From: Chimonanthus salicifolius
Taxonomy: Eukaryota > Streptophyta > Magnoliopsida > Laurales > Calycanthaceae
Length of the DNA: 64,000 nt
Direction: 5' to 3'
Assembly: GCA_013350335.1 (NCBI GenBank)
Contig: CM023541.1
Location: 38,060,739-38,124,738, forward strand
Shown here: one piece after another, positions 13,901 through 56,545 of the stretch
Position numbering within the stretch: position 1 is the first letter of the stretch
How the letters are laid out: each line of letters opens with the position of its first letter
Translations under genes and position numbers: made by a program
The notes under the pieces: model-generated
The model's input: only the letters and a program-made list of their open reading frames with translations
The model's database searches: none
Told to the model about the DNA's origin: nothing

Positions 13901-15033
13901 GGAGATACTTGATCCTATCTCATGAATCTTAGAGTATGGGAGTAAATTGAGTGATAGATCAAGACCATTTATAAAACATTGTGGCACGTGCAACCCATTG
14001 TATTCATTTTTTCCCTCCCATATTGTATTCTCTCGTTGAGGAGTTACAATGTATATTATCTCATTGAATTGAAAGGTGCTTCATGCTTGAGTTCTTAGTT
14101 TATATAAGTTGTACCCTGAAGCCTTCACAAGGAAATCTCGATAGCTCTGCTTCTTCGATATGCTTGAATACTGAACATTTTTGCTGTGTACTATGCAGCA
14201 CTTTTACAACAGTTTACTCGATGAAACCTTTGCCATCAGGCGCACTCTTTAGATGCTATCCAGGGTGAGGAGAAATCTAGTTCTGCCAAAACCCCGTAAA
14301 TTTGAAGCTTTCTACTTTGATTGGAAATGGACATACCTGTGCAGTTTTTTAGCTAATTCTCATTTTATGTTGCTTGTCCAGCTTGTGGAAGGTGTTCTAT
14401 GATGACAAAGACAGGCCAAACAGGTATTTGCTAGCCAAAGAACAACCTAGCCGTCCTGATGCAGAAGACTTGGAGGTAAGTTACTATGAATTTCAGTACC
14501 TTGAGGGCCTTATTGTTGCACTGGGTTCAGATCTGATTTGGAACTAGCACCTCCTATAGCTTGTTTATAAGATATTCTCATTTCAGTATGACAATTTATG
14601 GGCGTGGGTATGGTTTTGGATTTGTACCTCCAAACACTTAAGGGTACAGTTACAGACACTGTGTGCTAGATCCATGTTGGATTCAGGTCAATCATTGGCT
14701 GAACATGACTCACTCTCATAATTTCCATGAGGCAAATCTTATGACCTAATGTTCATGGATTATGCTTCTAATGTTAAAAGCAATACATTCAGTCAATGGT
14801 TGTAACCCTCTATGAAATGCTCAAGATTGCATGCCAGAGGTAATAATTAAGTACTTACTCAAGTTCATGTATCAATATACTGATGATACTTGGAAATGTA
14901 GCTAAGAATTACTATTGTGCAGATAATATTTGGAAATGTAGCCGAGGAATCAGAGAAGGGGCCTTCATTGTTGGGTAGAGCAGTGGGCATATTTTCCTCA
15001 CTAAACCGGTTCATGAAAGTTATCTCCAGATGA
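1846..15033 (+). CDS. DUF1995 domain protein, LPA3-like (5'-partial, 8 exons)
   Basis: The joined exons 1846-1933, 3677-3790, 7490-7572, 9236-9350, 11057-11148, 14199-14264, 14382-14475 and 14923-15033 give one open frame of 253 residues ending in TGA. All seven introns are GT-AG and every junction keeps the frame. The product is a DUF1995 domain almost end to end. Recognisable blocks are VELLIPQLQFLDDEGAQ, AIFPDAGAAALLKYRW, VVPDYQMLEYVERIA, PLIMWNPRL, GALFRCYPG, FYDDKDRPNRYLLAKE and a C-terminal SSLNRFMKVIS. From family knowledge, plant members are chloroplast proteins, and LPA3, involved in photosystem II (CP43) assembly, belongs to this family. That this gene is the LPA3 orthologue rather than a sister DUF1995 gene is inference. 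The start codon and transit peptide are missing, since the first exon begins with the third base of a split codon. No frameshift or stop interrupts the frame, so the gene looks alive despite large TE-filled introns. Confidence 0.88.
1934..3676 (+). other. DUF1995 intron (1.7 kb) with LINE relic
   Basis: Intron with a gtaagt donor and an atgcag acceptor. It holds a strongly decayed minus-strand LINE fragment (listed separately). I recognise nothing in the rest. Confidence 0.7.
2190..2500 (-). mobile_element. Decayed LINE reverse-transcriptase fragment
   Basis: Minus-strand translation gives, across stops and frameshifts, an L1-type RT segment: EALCMILNEA, LIKGF, and FQFADNT near 2320-2341, the position of the catalytic F/YADD box (here ADN, so dead). 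No clear ends or target duplication, so this looks old. Confidence 0.5.
3677..3790 (+). CDS. DUF1995 gene exon
   Basis: Exon of 38 whole codons after acceptor atgcag, ending ttcag before gttaga. It encodes VELLIPQLQFLDDEGAQGE, then the region ending EETGFQ. The VELLIP block is highly characteristic of the family. Confidence 0.85.
3925..4984 (+). mobile_element. Degenerate LINE ORF2 fragment (RT C-terminus)
   Basis: Plus-strand frames encode the LINE palm box FADDTLLFCE (about 3943-3973), then GLKINLGKNN, FTYLGLPIGRNP, LNAWSKHYLSLG, a stop, LTLIQSVLANLPTYFMSLFE, KKEGGLALYN, a stop, and further frameshifted connection-domain sequence. These are standard landmarks of plant L1-type RT. It sits inside a DUF1995 intron and lacks the 5' half, RNase H and tail. 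At about 4984 it passes abruptly into other repeat sequence. Confidence 0.85.
4857..4934 (-). mobile_element. Tiny nested LINE 3'-end insertion
   Basis: A T run followed by about 60 bp of LINE 3' UTR (minus strand, ending ttattgttcc before the A tail) interrupts the older LINE. The 17-bp host sequence cattggagtatagcttt is duplicated at 4840-4856 and 4935-4951, so this is a severely 5'-truncated retrotransposition event younger than the surrounding fragment. Confidence 0.85.
4985..7489 (+). other. Intron remainder, anonymous repeats
   Basis: Non-coding. Two nearby copies of a motif ending gaagttatcaaggcccta (about 4984 and 5064) mark a local repeat. A 38-39 bp direct duplication lies at 7244-7281 and 7282-7320. 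No protein similarity recognised. Confidence 0.5.
7490..7572 (+). CDS. DUF1995 gene exon
   Basis: Starts at AGATTAAAGG after cctag and ends at TTTTCCAG before gtaatt. It encodes RLKAIFPDAGAAALLKYRWK followed by DATFGFS. An alternative acceptor (ccag at 7473) is excluded because it adds an in-frame TAG. Confidence 0.85.
7573..9235 (+). other. DUF1995 intron (1.66 kb) with tandem array
   Basis: Intron carrying the 208-bp tandem array listed separately. The other sequence is T-rich and unrecognised. Confidence 0.7.
8241..8864. repeat. 208-bp tandem repeat, three copies
   Basis: Three head-to-tail copies (8241-8448, 8449-8656, 8657-8864) are almost identical. Differences are single bases, for example ctcccctccc versus ttccctccc. 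Each copy contains the same short open frame, but 208 is not a multiple of three and each frame stops soon after the unit border, so it is not a gene. The near-identity points to recent amplification inside the intron. Confidence 0.93.
9236..9350 (+). CDS. DUF1995 gene exon
   Basis: Acceptor gatgtag, donor gtacca. It encodes LSDRKPVNNEDELVVMVVPD and then YQMLEYVERIASYLSDDP. The frame matches the split serine codon left by the preceding exon. Confidence 0.86.
9351..11056 (+). other. DUF1995 intron (1.7 kb)
   Basis: Non-coding. It contains a small 28-bp-spaced duplication around a T run (9620-9662, see findings). A segment beginning gggtttgtttggatcc at about 10,436 resembles a TIR-element end, but no partner end was found. 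Confidence 0.6.
11057..11148 (+). CDS. DUF1995 gene exon
   Basis: Acceptor tattag, donor gtaagt. It encodes PRPLIMWNPRLVSEDVGVGF and NVRKLRRYFL, the most conserved core of the family. Confidence 0.88.
11149..14198 (+). other. DUF1995 intron (3.05 kb)
   Basis: Contains the solo LTR at 11,939-12,307. The rest is AT-rich without recognised coding or structured elements. Confidence 0.65.
11939..12307 (+). mobile_element. Solo LTR of a small LTR element (TRIM-like)
   Basis: A 369-bp segment beginning TGATGTAGGACA and ending GCTCCCGCATCA (TG...CA) is flanked by the perfect 5-bp direct repeat ATAGG at 11,934-11,938 and 12,308-12,312. It shares blocks such as agccaggtcggtggctttcc with the LTRs of the element at 39,453-40,336, and its order of a TATA-like region, an A-rich part and a cagacaat motif matches. 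No internal domain remains, so it is a solo LTR left by LTR-LTR recombination. Confidence 0.85.
14199..14264 (+). CDS. DUF1995 gene exon
   Basis: Short 66-bp exon after ctatgcag, before gtgagg. It encodes TFTTVYSMKPLPSGALFRCY and the start of a PG pair completed in the next exon. Confidence 0.87.
14382..14475 (+). CDS. DUF1995 gene exon
   Basis: Acceptor tgtccag, donor gtaagt. It encodes LWKVFYDDKDRPNRYLLAKE and then QPSRPDAEDLE. The preceding intron is only 117 bp. Confidence 0.88.
14923..15033 (+). CDS. DUF1995 gene terminal exon
   Basis: Acceptor attgtgcag. It encodes IIFGNVAEESEKGPSLLGRA and then VGIFSSLNRFMKVISR before TGA at 15031-15033. Just upstream (14881-14910) is a diverged copy of its first 25-30 bases, so the end of the intron mimics the exon start. 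Confidence 0.87.
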   Translation: MIFGNVAEESEKGPSLLGRAVGIFSSLNRFMKVISR

Positions 15034-18007
15034 TATTGAGATGTTGTTCTGTGATGGAATATGCAAGTTTGGTGTTATGGAATGTTTCATCGCAGTCCAT
15101 TTTCAAGGATTGCAAGTCTGGCCTATAATGTCGCTGCTGATTTACTTTGCAATTTGTAATTGCATATCCTATTGTAGAGAACCTGACATGATTTCCAGAG
15201 CATGAGGTAGCTTCTGTAAATTTAATTGCTATACGTTACAGATTGGTTGAGTTAGGTTACTAAACCGTGGGCGTTATGCATTCATTCTTCTCATCTTGTG
15301 TGGGAGGTCTAGCCCTCAAACCCTTGGGACACCTAACCTGATCCATAGTGCTTGTGGGTGGTGTCATGGAACCGGAGTTTTACCTATGATCACCACAAAG
15401 TGGGGTCGGTGGGTTTCCATGTATTAAAAAAAAAAAAACCAAACTGAGTGATAAGTAATGGCCCATGCCCATGGGTGAAGACTCATCACTGGCGTTTCAG
15501 GAATGACAGTGATGGCATAACTTACATCTGTATCTGCATAAATTCCTGTAGGATGATTTTCAACTGCACTGATGGGCTGCATGTCGGCCTAACATTCAGG
15601 CCTGAATCAGAGGCCAACAAAATCATGGTATCTTGTTTTGTTAATAGTGCTTTTTGATTTTTCCTGTGAGACGAATTTAATGTCAGTGTTTTGTTTCCTA
15701 CAAATCAATCTTCAAAATCACTATATGCTCTACATAAAAACAAAAACCAAAAAAAAAGAAAAGAAAAGAAAAGAAAAGGAAATACATACAGATGTAGCTA
15801 ATAGCTAATATGTAGATCAACATATCCGTTCTTTCTTGTTTGTAATATAGATTTGAGTTAAAACAGAAGAGATCAGCTAAATCTGGCAGATTCTACTTTT
15901 TCAAAAAACTAATACACTCTTCTGATCTACATTCTAGTCCAAATGCATCAAGGGTTTCCATCACTAGGAGTGGCGAAGCGAAAAATTAATGTTGATTTAA
16001 CCTTGCTCCTATGCAAGCAGTACAACTCATTTAGTGCCACTGTATAGAAGAGAAGGTACGTTGAATTCAAACATTTTTTTTCTAATTAAAGGCAAATAAT
16101 GCAACTTAAGCGCACAACCTTTGCAGTTGCACAATTAACGAACAACTTGCTTCAAGCTCCTGTTAAACATTAAATTTCAAAGATTGGTGCATACTAATTC
16201 CAATTTATGTGGCTGAAACCTGGCCCCTCAATTAAATTCCAGAAGCATAGTTTAAAAACCTACTCAAACTGAGTTTTCCAATCAAGTCTGAACTCTACTC
16301 TGATGAGTCTTGCCTAGGCTGAGTCAAGTTGCTTGATTTGATCTATTGAGTCAGCCTGTCCAAGTCCAACTAATTTCGAAACCTGGTCGATGTTAAAACA
16401 AAATCATTAACTTCACCTCGTTTATCTTTGTCGTTTTGGATTCCATTGGACCATAGTCTCTATCAATTCCGAGCAAGTCCATATGATCTCATCTGCTTTT
16501 TCAGAAGTCAAATTTTCCAAAGCATCAATTGTTGAAACATCACTCCACAGATATTCACAATCACATTATAAAGACCATTTGTTTTTTTTTAATGATGGAG
16601 GGGTGAGAACCTCGAGCACAACCCTACTAAACTCCCCTTCAGGTGATGTACCACACCCTCATAGGATAGCCACTGGGTTATGCCACGTGGACTCAAACTC
16701 GCACCATCCCGTTTCTTGAGGCAGAATATTATTAGCTGAGCTACCCCATGTGGGGTTATAAAGGGCCATTTGTTGCATGGTTTTCCTGGAAAATGGATGC
16801 AACTAGGAGATTTCCAAGCACATTCATTAACGAGAAATCATTTTTTATGGCAAATATTCTGAGTAGAAGAGGATATTGTCTCTGATTTTGTAAAATAGAA
16901 GAGAACATTGTGAGAATGATTAGATAACATCAGAATCATTCTATTCATAGACAAGAAAATATAGATCACATTGTATGTGAACTTTCATCTGCGGTCTAAA
17001 CATGATCATTAACAAGTATGCAGCTAAAATAACTATTTTAGCATCCTCCCAAAACAGTTCATCCGTCATAAATTTCATGCATAAACGAAGTATGTATTAA
17101 TTGTGATCAAACAACCAGAATGTCAGACCGCAAGATTGAGCAAATTACTCTGAACTTCGCCAATGGCCTCACCTACCAATTAAGTGGAGGGGGTCAAATC
17201 ATCATCAGTTTAGCAAGTACATCCAAGGTCATTGGTCTAAGGTCTGCTGTTGAGATGATCTAAATAGAATCAATGATTCTCAAATCATAATGTGCTGCAA
17301 CGTTCTGGCAGCAAAGATGACTAGCATCCCTCCATGAAACAGCATTACAGTTGGGGCTTGCAACATTCTACAAAATGGATAATCTTGTGCTTGGGCTCCT
17401 TTGGAAGGAGTAAAGTATTATGTAGGAAAATGGGCAGTTGGAAAATGGTTTCTGCAAAGAATGTGTTGCACCTCTATGAGAAAGGGGACGGGAATTGACA
17501 ACGGTGATGTATATCATTCATAGGTTCAAGATTAAGAGAATAAAGACATAAGCATTCAAGAAGATGCACAAGCTAAACAAAAACAAGTCAGATTGATCAC
17601 ACTGACACTCTCCTGAAATCTAAAATTTAATCAACATTTGCAAACCTGAGAGAGAGCATCGAGTCCTAAAATCCAAACTTCAACATTTGCAAATCAAGAC
17701 AGATAAGTCACAGATATCTAAAGTCTCAAAACACATCACTAATAATTTACTAATCCTGAACCTCAATCTCTCAAATGTTTTAAAATCAAAACAGACAATA
17801 GCCAAGCAGCATTTAAAGTCCCAAACCACATCATCAGACACCCAAAAATTGTGGTGAGTTGGCAGAGGATGGACAATCAATCCTTACCAAGCAAACCATA
17901 TATAGAATGAGTCAAGAGAAAACCCAAAACAATGGCAGCTCATAAAGGCCTTCATAAAAAAAATGGGCCCTTGACACCAAAAGGGAATGAATTTAGAGAA
18001 TAGAAAT
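15034..18007. other. Intergenic region between convergent genes
   Basis: Holds the 3' UTRs of the DUF1995 gene and the PABP gene and a SINE at 16,584-16,755. It also has an A13 run near 15,426 and an (AAAAG)n tract near 15,757-15,780. No further gene recognised. Confidence 0.6.
16584..16755 (-). mobile_element. tRNA-derived SINE
   Basis: Flanked by an 18-19 bp direct repeat with small differences (ttataaagaccatttgtt at 16,566-16,583; ttataaagggccatttgtt at 16,756-16,774). It begins with a T run, so the element is on the minus strand. Read that way it starts with an RNA polymerase III A-box-like TAGCTCAGCTAAT and has a B-box-like GAGTTTGAGTCC about 45 bases later, then an unrelated body and an A tail. 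About 170 bp, typical for plant SINEs. Confidence 0.8.
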
Positions 18008-50700
<32,693 letters not shown>

Positions 50701-50999
50701 ATTATATTTTAAATTTATACAAATATAAAATAAATTTTATTTCAATTAAAATTTTTATTTCCTGATTTGCATGATTTCAAGTTGCGAAAATCAATAATTG
50801 AATTTAAAATTTAACTTCTCAGTTTTAGGTTAGAAATCACTTATAATTATTGATCTTCTATTTTTTATATGAGATGATCACTATTTGTAGTTGAGAATTG
50901 AGACCACTATTTGTAATTGAGAACTGAAATGAAATGAGATACGATTTTAAAGTTCAAAATCATATCACTATTTATCTAATTTTAAGTTTAAAAAAAAAC
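50701..50999. other. AT-rich DNA upstream of the PABP promoter
   Basis: No gene seen. A short duplicated phrase (ctatttgtagttgagaa) occurs at about 50,880-50,925. Confidence 0.5.
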
Positions 51000-52331
51000 T
51001 CCAATTATATGCGTCTCTAAAGTCATTATTCATTTGTTTCTTATTATTTATTTACATCTCAAGTAACTTACCACTAAACTCAATTTTTAATGTGAAATGT
51101 GGGATCGATGGATTTTATTTTGAAAAAGTCAAAATAATCCACTTAGAGTGAAATGTATCACCTCCCTATTTCTATACATTTCTTTTAAGTCCTATCAGTA
51201 TGAGGTTTGATTTTTATTATATTAAATCATTTTAAATAAAAGTTTTCTTTAAATCTCTATTTAAATATTATTTAATTGAGAAGGGTTTAAGAGAAACTAT
51301 TACTAGCGTTACGTGATTCACATGAACTCGACCTTCGTAAATTTAAATCCGTTACAAACTATTAATATTAATGCGTTCATGCCATTTACTTCATTAATGT
51401 GCTCCATGTACAAATTAACTTATCTGTCAAATCTGTCAGATCCTTTGAAGAATTTAAATTTAGCATATTATGATCAATTGGTGCATGCTCCTTCTGTTGG
51501 AGTATTGCATTTGATTATTGCTGCGTTTCGATGGGGGTAAAGGGGCTGACCTGTTTGGTAACTCAAAAATTATCTCAAGTGAGGGTAAAAATTCAAAAAA
51601 CCACTCATCTCATCACTTTTTTTAAATACTCCATTGAAGCTTGGGGTATTCAAGGGTGACCCTTGATCCAAACATAGCCTATGTGACCTAATAAGGATGT
51701 GGATGAACATATAAAATATATGATATCAAGTAAATTGTCTAAAAAAGCTTCTTTAGGTATCAAATTTGAACTACTAGAAATCATTGGTCTTCTAAAAACA
51801 AAAATCAAATGATCCAATATGTCAAAATTCACTTATCTTGACCATGTAATTATTTTAACATCTCAACATCCATGTGGGGGTCATTAACATTTGATGAACA
51901 ATTTTTGGTCTCCCTAAAGTAGCATTTACTAAAGAAATCATACTTAACTTTTGAGATAATAAGATTTTGCTAAAAGAAATTAGTCACCACTTTGACCAAG
52001 GTTCGATCCTCAGCATTATAACTATTAATCTCATCTAGATTGATTAAATTGGTCAAAAAATATGCTTATAGATGAATACCTAAGTCATGGATCTTGTTGT
52101 CCTTGAGATAGTATTTGCCTCCAACCTAGATAACTTGAGTGCCTAGAAATAGGGTCACAGCAAATCTACTTTTATGATAACTCAAGTCCGGAAACTATGT
52201 TGACTACATCACAATTTATAGTACCAAAATGTAGTTGTGAACACAAAAAAAACACCTAGAAATTTTGAAATATATTGCAAAAATGAGAAGAAGAGAGAGA
52301 AGGAGAATTAAGGTTTCAATTGGGTTGAAAA
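51000..52331. repeat. 1.33-kb tandem repeat, copy A
   Basis: Starts near gcgtctctaaagtcattatt and ends gggttgaaaattcaac. Homologous over its length to copies B and C. It contains a complete small TIR element (51,519-51,679). No coding potential recognised. Confidence 0.85.
51519..51679. mobile_element. 161-bp MITE in repeat copy A
   Basis: Terminal inverted repeats TGCTGCGTTTCGATGG and (reversed right end) GGCTATGTTTGGATCA, flanked by TAT on both sides. Copy C has the uninterrupted site ttgattatgtgaccc with a single TAT. The end sequence resembles PIF/Harbinger-type MITEs, but the superfamily is not certain. Confidence 0.7.
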
Positions 52332-52795
52332 TTCAACTATATGCATCTCTAAAGTCATTATTCATTTGTTTCTTATTATTGGATTTTATTTGGAAAAACC
52401 AAAGTCAGTAGCCAAAATAATCCACTTAGAGTGAAATGTATCACCTCCCTATTTCTTTAATTTTCTTTTAAGTCCTAACAGTATGAGGTTTGATTTTTAT
52501 TATATTAAATCATTTTTAACAAAAAGTTTTCTTTAAATTTGTGTCAAGTATTATTTAATTGAGAAGGGTTTAAGAGAAACTATTACTAGAGTTACGTGAT
52601 TCATGTGAACTCCACCTTCATAAATTTAAATCCGTTACAAAATATCACTATTAATGCGTTCATACCCTTTACTTCATTGATGTGCTCCACGTACAAACTA
52701 ATTTATCTGTCAAATCTGTCAGATCCTCAAAAATTCTTTAACTAATTTAAATTTAGCATATTATGATCAATTGGTACAGTATTGCATTTGATTAT

Positions 52796-53012
52796 TGCTG
52801 CATTTCGATGGGGGTAAGGGGGGCGTTTCCATGGGGGATAAGGGGGGTGACCTGTTTGGTAACTCAAAAATTACTCCAAGTGAGGATAAAAATTCAAAAA
52901 ATCACCCCTCTTATCACTTTTTTTGAATACTCCATTGAAGCTTGGGGTATTCAAGGGTGACCCCAAGCTTAAGGGTGACCCCTGTAAAATTACCCTTAAT
53001 CCAAACGCAGCC
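52796..53012. mobile_element. 217-bp MITE in repeat copy B
   Basis: Counterpart of 51,519-51,679. Ends are TGCTGCATTTCGATGG and (reversed) GGCTGCGTTTGGATTA. It is expanded by repeated gggggtaagggggg and aagggtgacccc segments. The LINE at 53,017 landed right at its right border. Confidence 0.7.
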
Positions 53013-53203
53013 TATGTTTTTTTTTTTTTGAGTAGTTAAAGGGTTAATATCATTAGAAGAGAAAAATGCAAGAGAAGATAATTCAAAGAGAGGGGCTAAG
53101 AGATATAGACCACAAATAAGAGATAAAAACAAAAAAACAATCTAAAGAAACCAAAAGCCCACCAAGTCCTAAAAAACAAGACAAATACAAAGGTCATCTA
53201 AGG

Positions 53204-53707
53204 CTATCCATCTGATAAATGAAAAATGCCCTGAATAGCTCCATCAACTCCATTTTTTGCAAAAAAGTCTGCAACACCATTGGCCAAGCGACTAATGTGT
53301 GAGAATGATACCTCCAAGCCCAAGGACAAAACCTTAATCTCCCTCGCCAAAGTAGTAAGCCTCCATGGAGGACGCTTCTCTCCGCTAGCCCATTTAATAG
53401 CATTGGAGGAATCACTCTCTATAACTAATTTAGCACCTTCTAATACGATCCCTAAACTTAAAGCCCTCCGAATAGCCAAAAGTTCCGCCTCGTTTGATTC
53501 TTTGGAGCCCACAGATTCTGAGAAGATCGATCTTACGGTTCCCCAATGATCCCTAAGTACGCCTCCAATTCCCGCAGGTCCCGGTTTGTCTCTTGAGGCT
53601 CCATCAACATTAAATTTGAGTTCCCCAAGCGCATGAGGGGACCACAAGGCCATAACTTTCTTAACTTTCAAATATGATTTCATACACCCCTCCCACGACT
53701 GAAACAT
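53204..53707 (-). pseudogene. LINE RNase H domain
   Basis: Open frame with the RNase H landmarks D (NVDGAS), E (NEAELLA) and D (ESDSSNAIKW) and the late H region (SFSHISRLANGVADFFAKNG). It belongs to the truncated LINE; it is not a host gene. Confidence 0.85.
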
Positions 53708-54136
53708 GTCGCTAACTTTGAAATCCCTGAACTTCTTATTAGCACAAAGCCAAGAACAAAGTCTCCATTTTGTGTTTAGGAAAAGACCATTGAAGTCCGA
53801 AGCAATCCCCTCGAAAACCCTCTGATTCCTTTCTTTCTAGATAGACCATACTACCACAAAAGGAATCGAATTCCAAGCAAGTTTTTTCCTAGATCTCAAC
53901 CCGGATAGAAGCCAATACTCCATAATCCCTTCCCAAGAACCCGGACAAACCCAAGAAGTTCCCATAAGATCCAAAAGACTACTCCATAATCTCCAAGAAA
54001 CCGGGCAAGTGACAAGCAAATGATCAATAGATTATTCCTCCATATCACAAAGTGGACATTTAGCATCACTCTCTGAATTTAAAAGACCTCTTCTCCTAAG
54101 CTCCACCCTTGTTAAAATCTTCCTCTTCGCACAACA

Positions 54137-54838
54137 CTAAGAGAATAATTGGACTCTAGGGGGAGCTAAAGACTTCCACAAAAAAGCTTTTGGACTCACA
54201 TCCCCGGGTGAGTTCTGGGAAAAGACTTTAATCAAATAGTTGACAGAAAATAAACCAGAAGAATCACCCGTCCAAGCAAGCTCATCATTACACTCCAAAT
54301 CCATCGGAAAGTATTTCAGTTGTGCTAGAAGGTCATTCAAACTGTCCACCTCAAAACCTCTCAGGTTTCTTCTAAAGTCTAGGAGCCACGGCTCTCCAAG
54401 ATTGGAGTGACAAAAGACATCCTTCACTAGAGCCTGCTTGTACCTAGAGGCCCTAAACAATCTAGGAAAAATCTCCTTCAAAGGCCTGTTTCCCAGCCAA
54501 ACATCTTCCCAGAAAAGAGTACGATTGCCGTTGCCAACTAAAAGTCGCAAATGTCTTCTGAACAAATCCCCCACCTCTGATCTACCCTGGCAAATCCGCC
54601 ACCACACTTTAAGGACTTGGGATCCCGACTTGTTCACTTCTTCCCCTAAATGCCAACCATTGATATTCGAGGTTCCATATTTAGCTTTCAAAATTCTAAC
54701 CCACAAGGCGTTCACCTCTTTGCCAAACCGCCAGCCCCATTTACACAGTAGAGCTTCATTCCTCACATGAATAGGAACAAGATCTAAACCACCCTTTGAT
54801 TTAGGCTTAGAAACCTCTGACCAAGCTACCAAGTGCAC
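54137..54838 (-). pseudogene. LINE ORF2 connection domain
   Basis: 233-codon open frame downstream of RT in plant L1-type ORF2, with WSEVSKPKSKGGLDL, NEALLCKWGWRF and GNGNRTLFWEDVWLG. The start of ORF2 is missing by 5' truncation. Confidence 0.85.
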
Positions 54839-55669
54839 TTTCTTCCTGCCCTCCCTATCCCCCCCACAAGAATCTTCAAAAAAGTTTTTCCATAGTATTG
54901 GCTACCCCTTTGGGTATAGCAAAAAGGGATAGAAAATAAGTGGGGATATTGACGAGGACAGATTTAAGAAGAGTCACTCTACCCTAAAGAAAGATATTTC
55001 TTGTTCCACCCTACCAAACGCAACCTATGTGACCCAACAATGATGTGGATGAACATATAAAATATATGATATCAACTAAATTGTCTAAAAAAACTTCTTT
55101 ACGTATCAAATTTGAATTATTAGAAATCATCGGTCTTCTAAAAACAAAAATCGAATAATCAAATGATGTCAAAATTCACTTATCTTGACCATGTAATTAT
55201 TTCAACATCTCAACGTCCATGTGGGGTCATTAACATTTGATGGACAATTTTTGGTCTCCCTAAAGTAGCATTTACTAAAGAAATCATACTTAACTTTTGA
55301 GATAATAAGATTTTGCTAAAAGAAATTAATCACCACTTTAACCAAGGTTCGATCCTCAACATTATAACTATTAGATTGATTAAAATGGTCAAAAAATATT
55401 CTTATAGATGAATACCTAAGTCATGGATCTTGTTGTCCTTGAGATAGTATTTGCCTTCAAACTAGATAACTTGAGTGCCTAGAATTCGGGTCACAGCAAA
55501 TCTACTTTTATGATAACTCAAGCTCGGAAACTATGTTGACTACATTACAATTTATAGTACCAAAATGTAGTTGTGAACACAAAAAAAAACACCTAGAAAT
55601 TTTGAAATATAGCAAAAATGAGAAGAAGAGAGAGAAGGAGAATTAAGGTTTTCAATTGGGTTGAAAATT

Positions 55670-56545
55670 CAACTATATGCATCTCTCAAGTCATTATTCA
55701 TTTGTTTCTTATTATTGGATTTTATTTTGAAAAATCAAAATCAGTAGCCAAAATAATCCACTTAGAGTGAAATGTATCACCTCCCTATTTCTATATTTTT
55801 CTTTTAAGTCCTAACAGTATGAGGTTTGATTTTTATTATATTAAATCATTTTTAAATAAAAGTTTTCTTTAAATCTGTGTTAGGTATTATTTAATTGAGA
55901 AGGGTTTAAGAGAAACTATTACTAGGGTTACGTAACTCAAGTGAACTCCACCTTCATAAATTTAATTCCATTACAAACTATCACTATTAATGCGTTCATA
56001 TCCTTTACTTCATTGATGTGCTCCATGTACAAACTAACTTATCTGTCAAATTTGTCAGATCCCTTGAGTATTCTTTAACTAATTTAAATTTAGCATATTA
56101 TGATCAATTCGTGCATGCTCTTCAGTTGGAGTATTGTATTTGATTATGTGACCCAACAAGGATGTGGATGAACATATGAAATATATGAATCGTGAAAAAG
56201 ACATGAAGTAAATTCTCTCGAAGAAACTTCTTTAGATATCAAATTTGAACTATTAGAAATCATTGGTCTTCAAAGAACTAAAATCACATGACGGAGAATG
56301 ATCAAATAATGTCAAAATTTACCTATCTTGACCATGTAGTTCAACATATATGTGGGGGTCAATTAACATTTAATGGACAACTTTTGGTCTCCCTAAAATA
56401 GCATTGCTAATGAAGTCATACTTAACTTTTGAGATAATAAGATTTTGCAAAAAGAAAAAACACCTAGAAATTTTGAAATATATTGCAAAGAATGAGAAGA
56501 AGAGAGAGAGTAGGAGAATTAAGGTTTTCAATTGGGTTGAAAATT
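55670..56545. repeat. 1.33-kb tandem repeat, copy C (deleted)
   Basis: Same unit shortened to about 0.88 kb. It lacks the MITE (a single TAT remains at the site, about 56,145) and about 270-300 bp near 56,450 between two A-rich stretches. It ends gggttgaaaatt before unique DNA. Confidence 0.82.

Larger units (their letters stand above)
53017..55013 (-). mobile_element. 5'-truncated LINE (2.0 kb)
   Basis: Flanked by 16-bp repeats ccaaacgcagcctatg (53,001-53,016) and ccaaacgcaacctatg (55,014-55,029). Copy A has the corresponding empty site. The poly(T) at the left shows minus orientation. In element order: end of RT ([20 protein letters not shown] near 54,900-54,960, then a frameshift); connection domain (54,838-54,137; SKPKSKGGLDLVPI, NRTLFWEDVWLG); zf-RVT region (stop-broken, LLVTCPVSWRLWSSL near 53,990); RNase H (53,707-53,204; LKFNVDGAS, NEAELLAIRRALSL, IESDSSNAIKW, ANGVADFFAKNG); and a 3' UTR ending aactactc plus A tail. 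The frames are only lightly damaged, so it is one of the youngest LINEs here. Confidence 0.92.
52332..55669. repeat. 1.33-kb tandem repeat, copy B (split by a LINE)
   Basis: Same unit as A, about 1.32 kb when the LINE and one copy of its target duplication are removed. It carries the MITE at 52,796-53,012, enlarged by a short internal duplication. Confidence 0.85.

Noticed and set aside
16584..16755. A second tRNA gene
   Set aside because: Same reasons: TSD, T run and non-tRNA body show a SINE.
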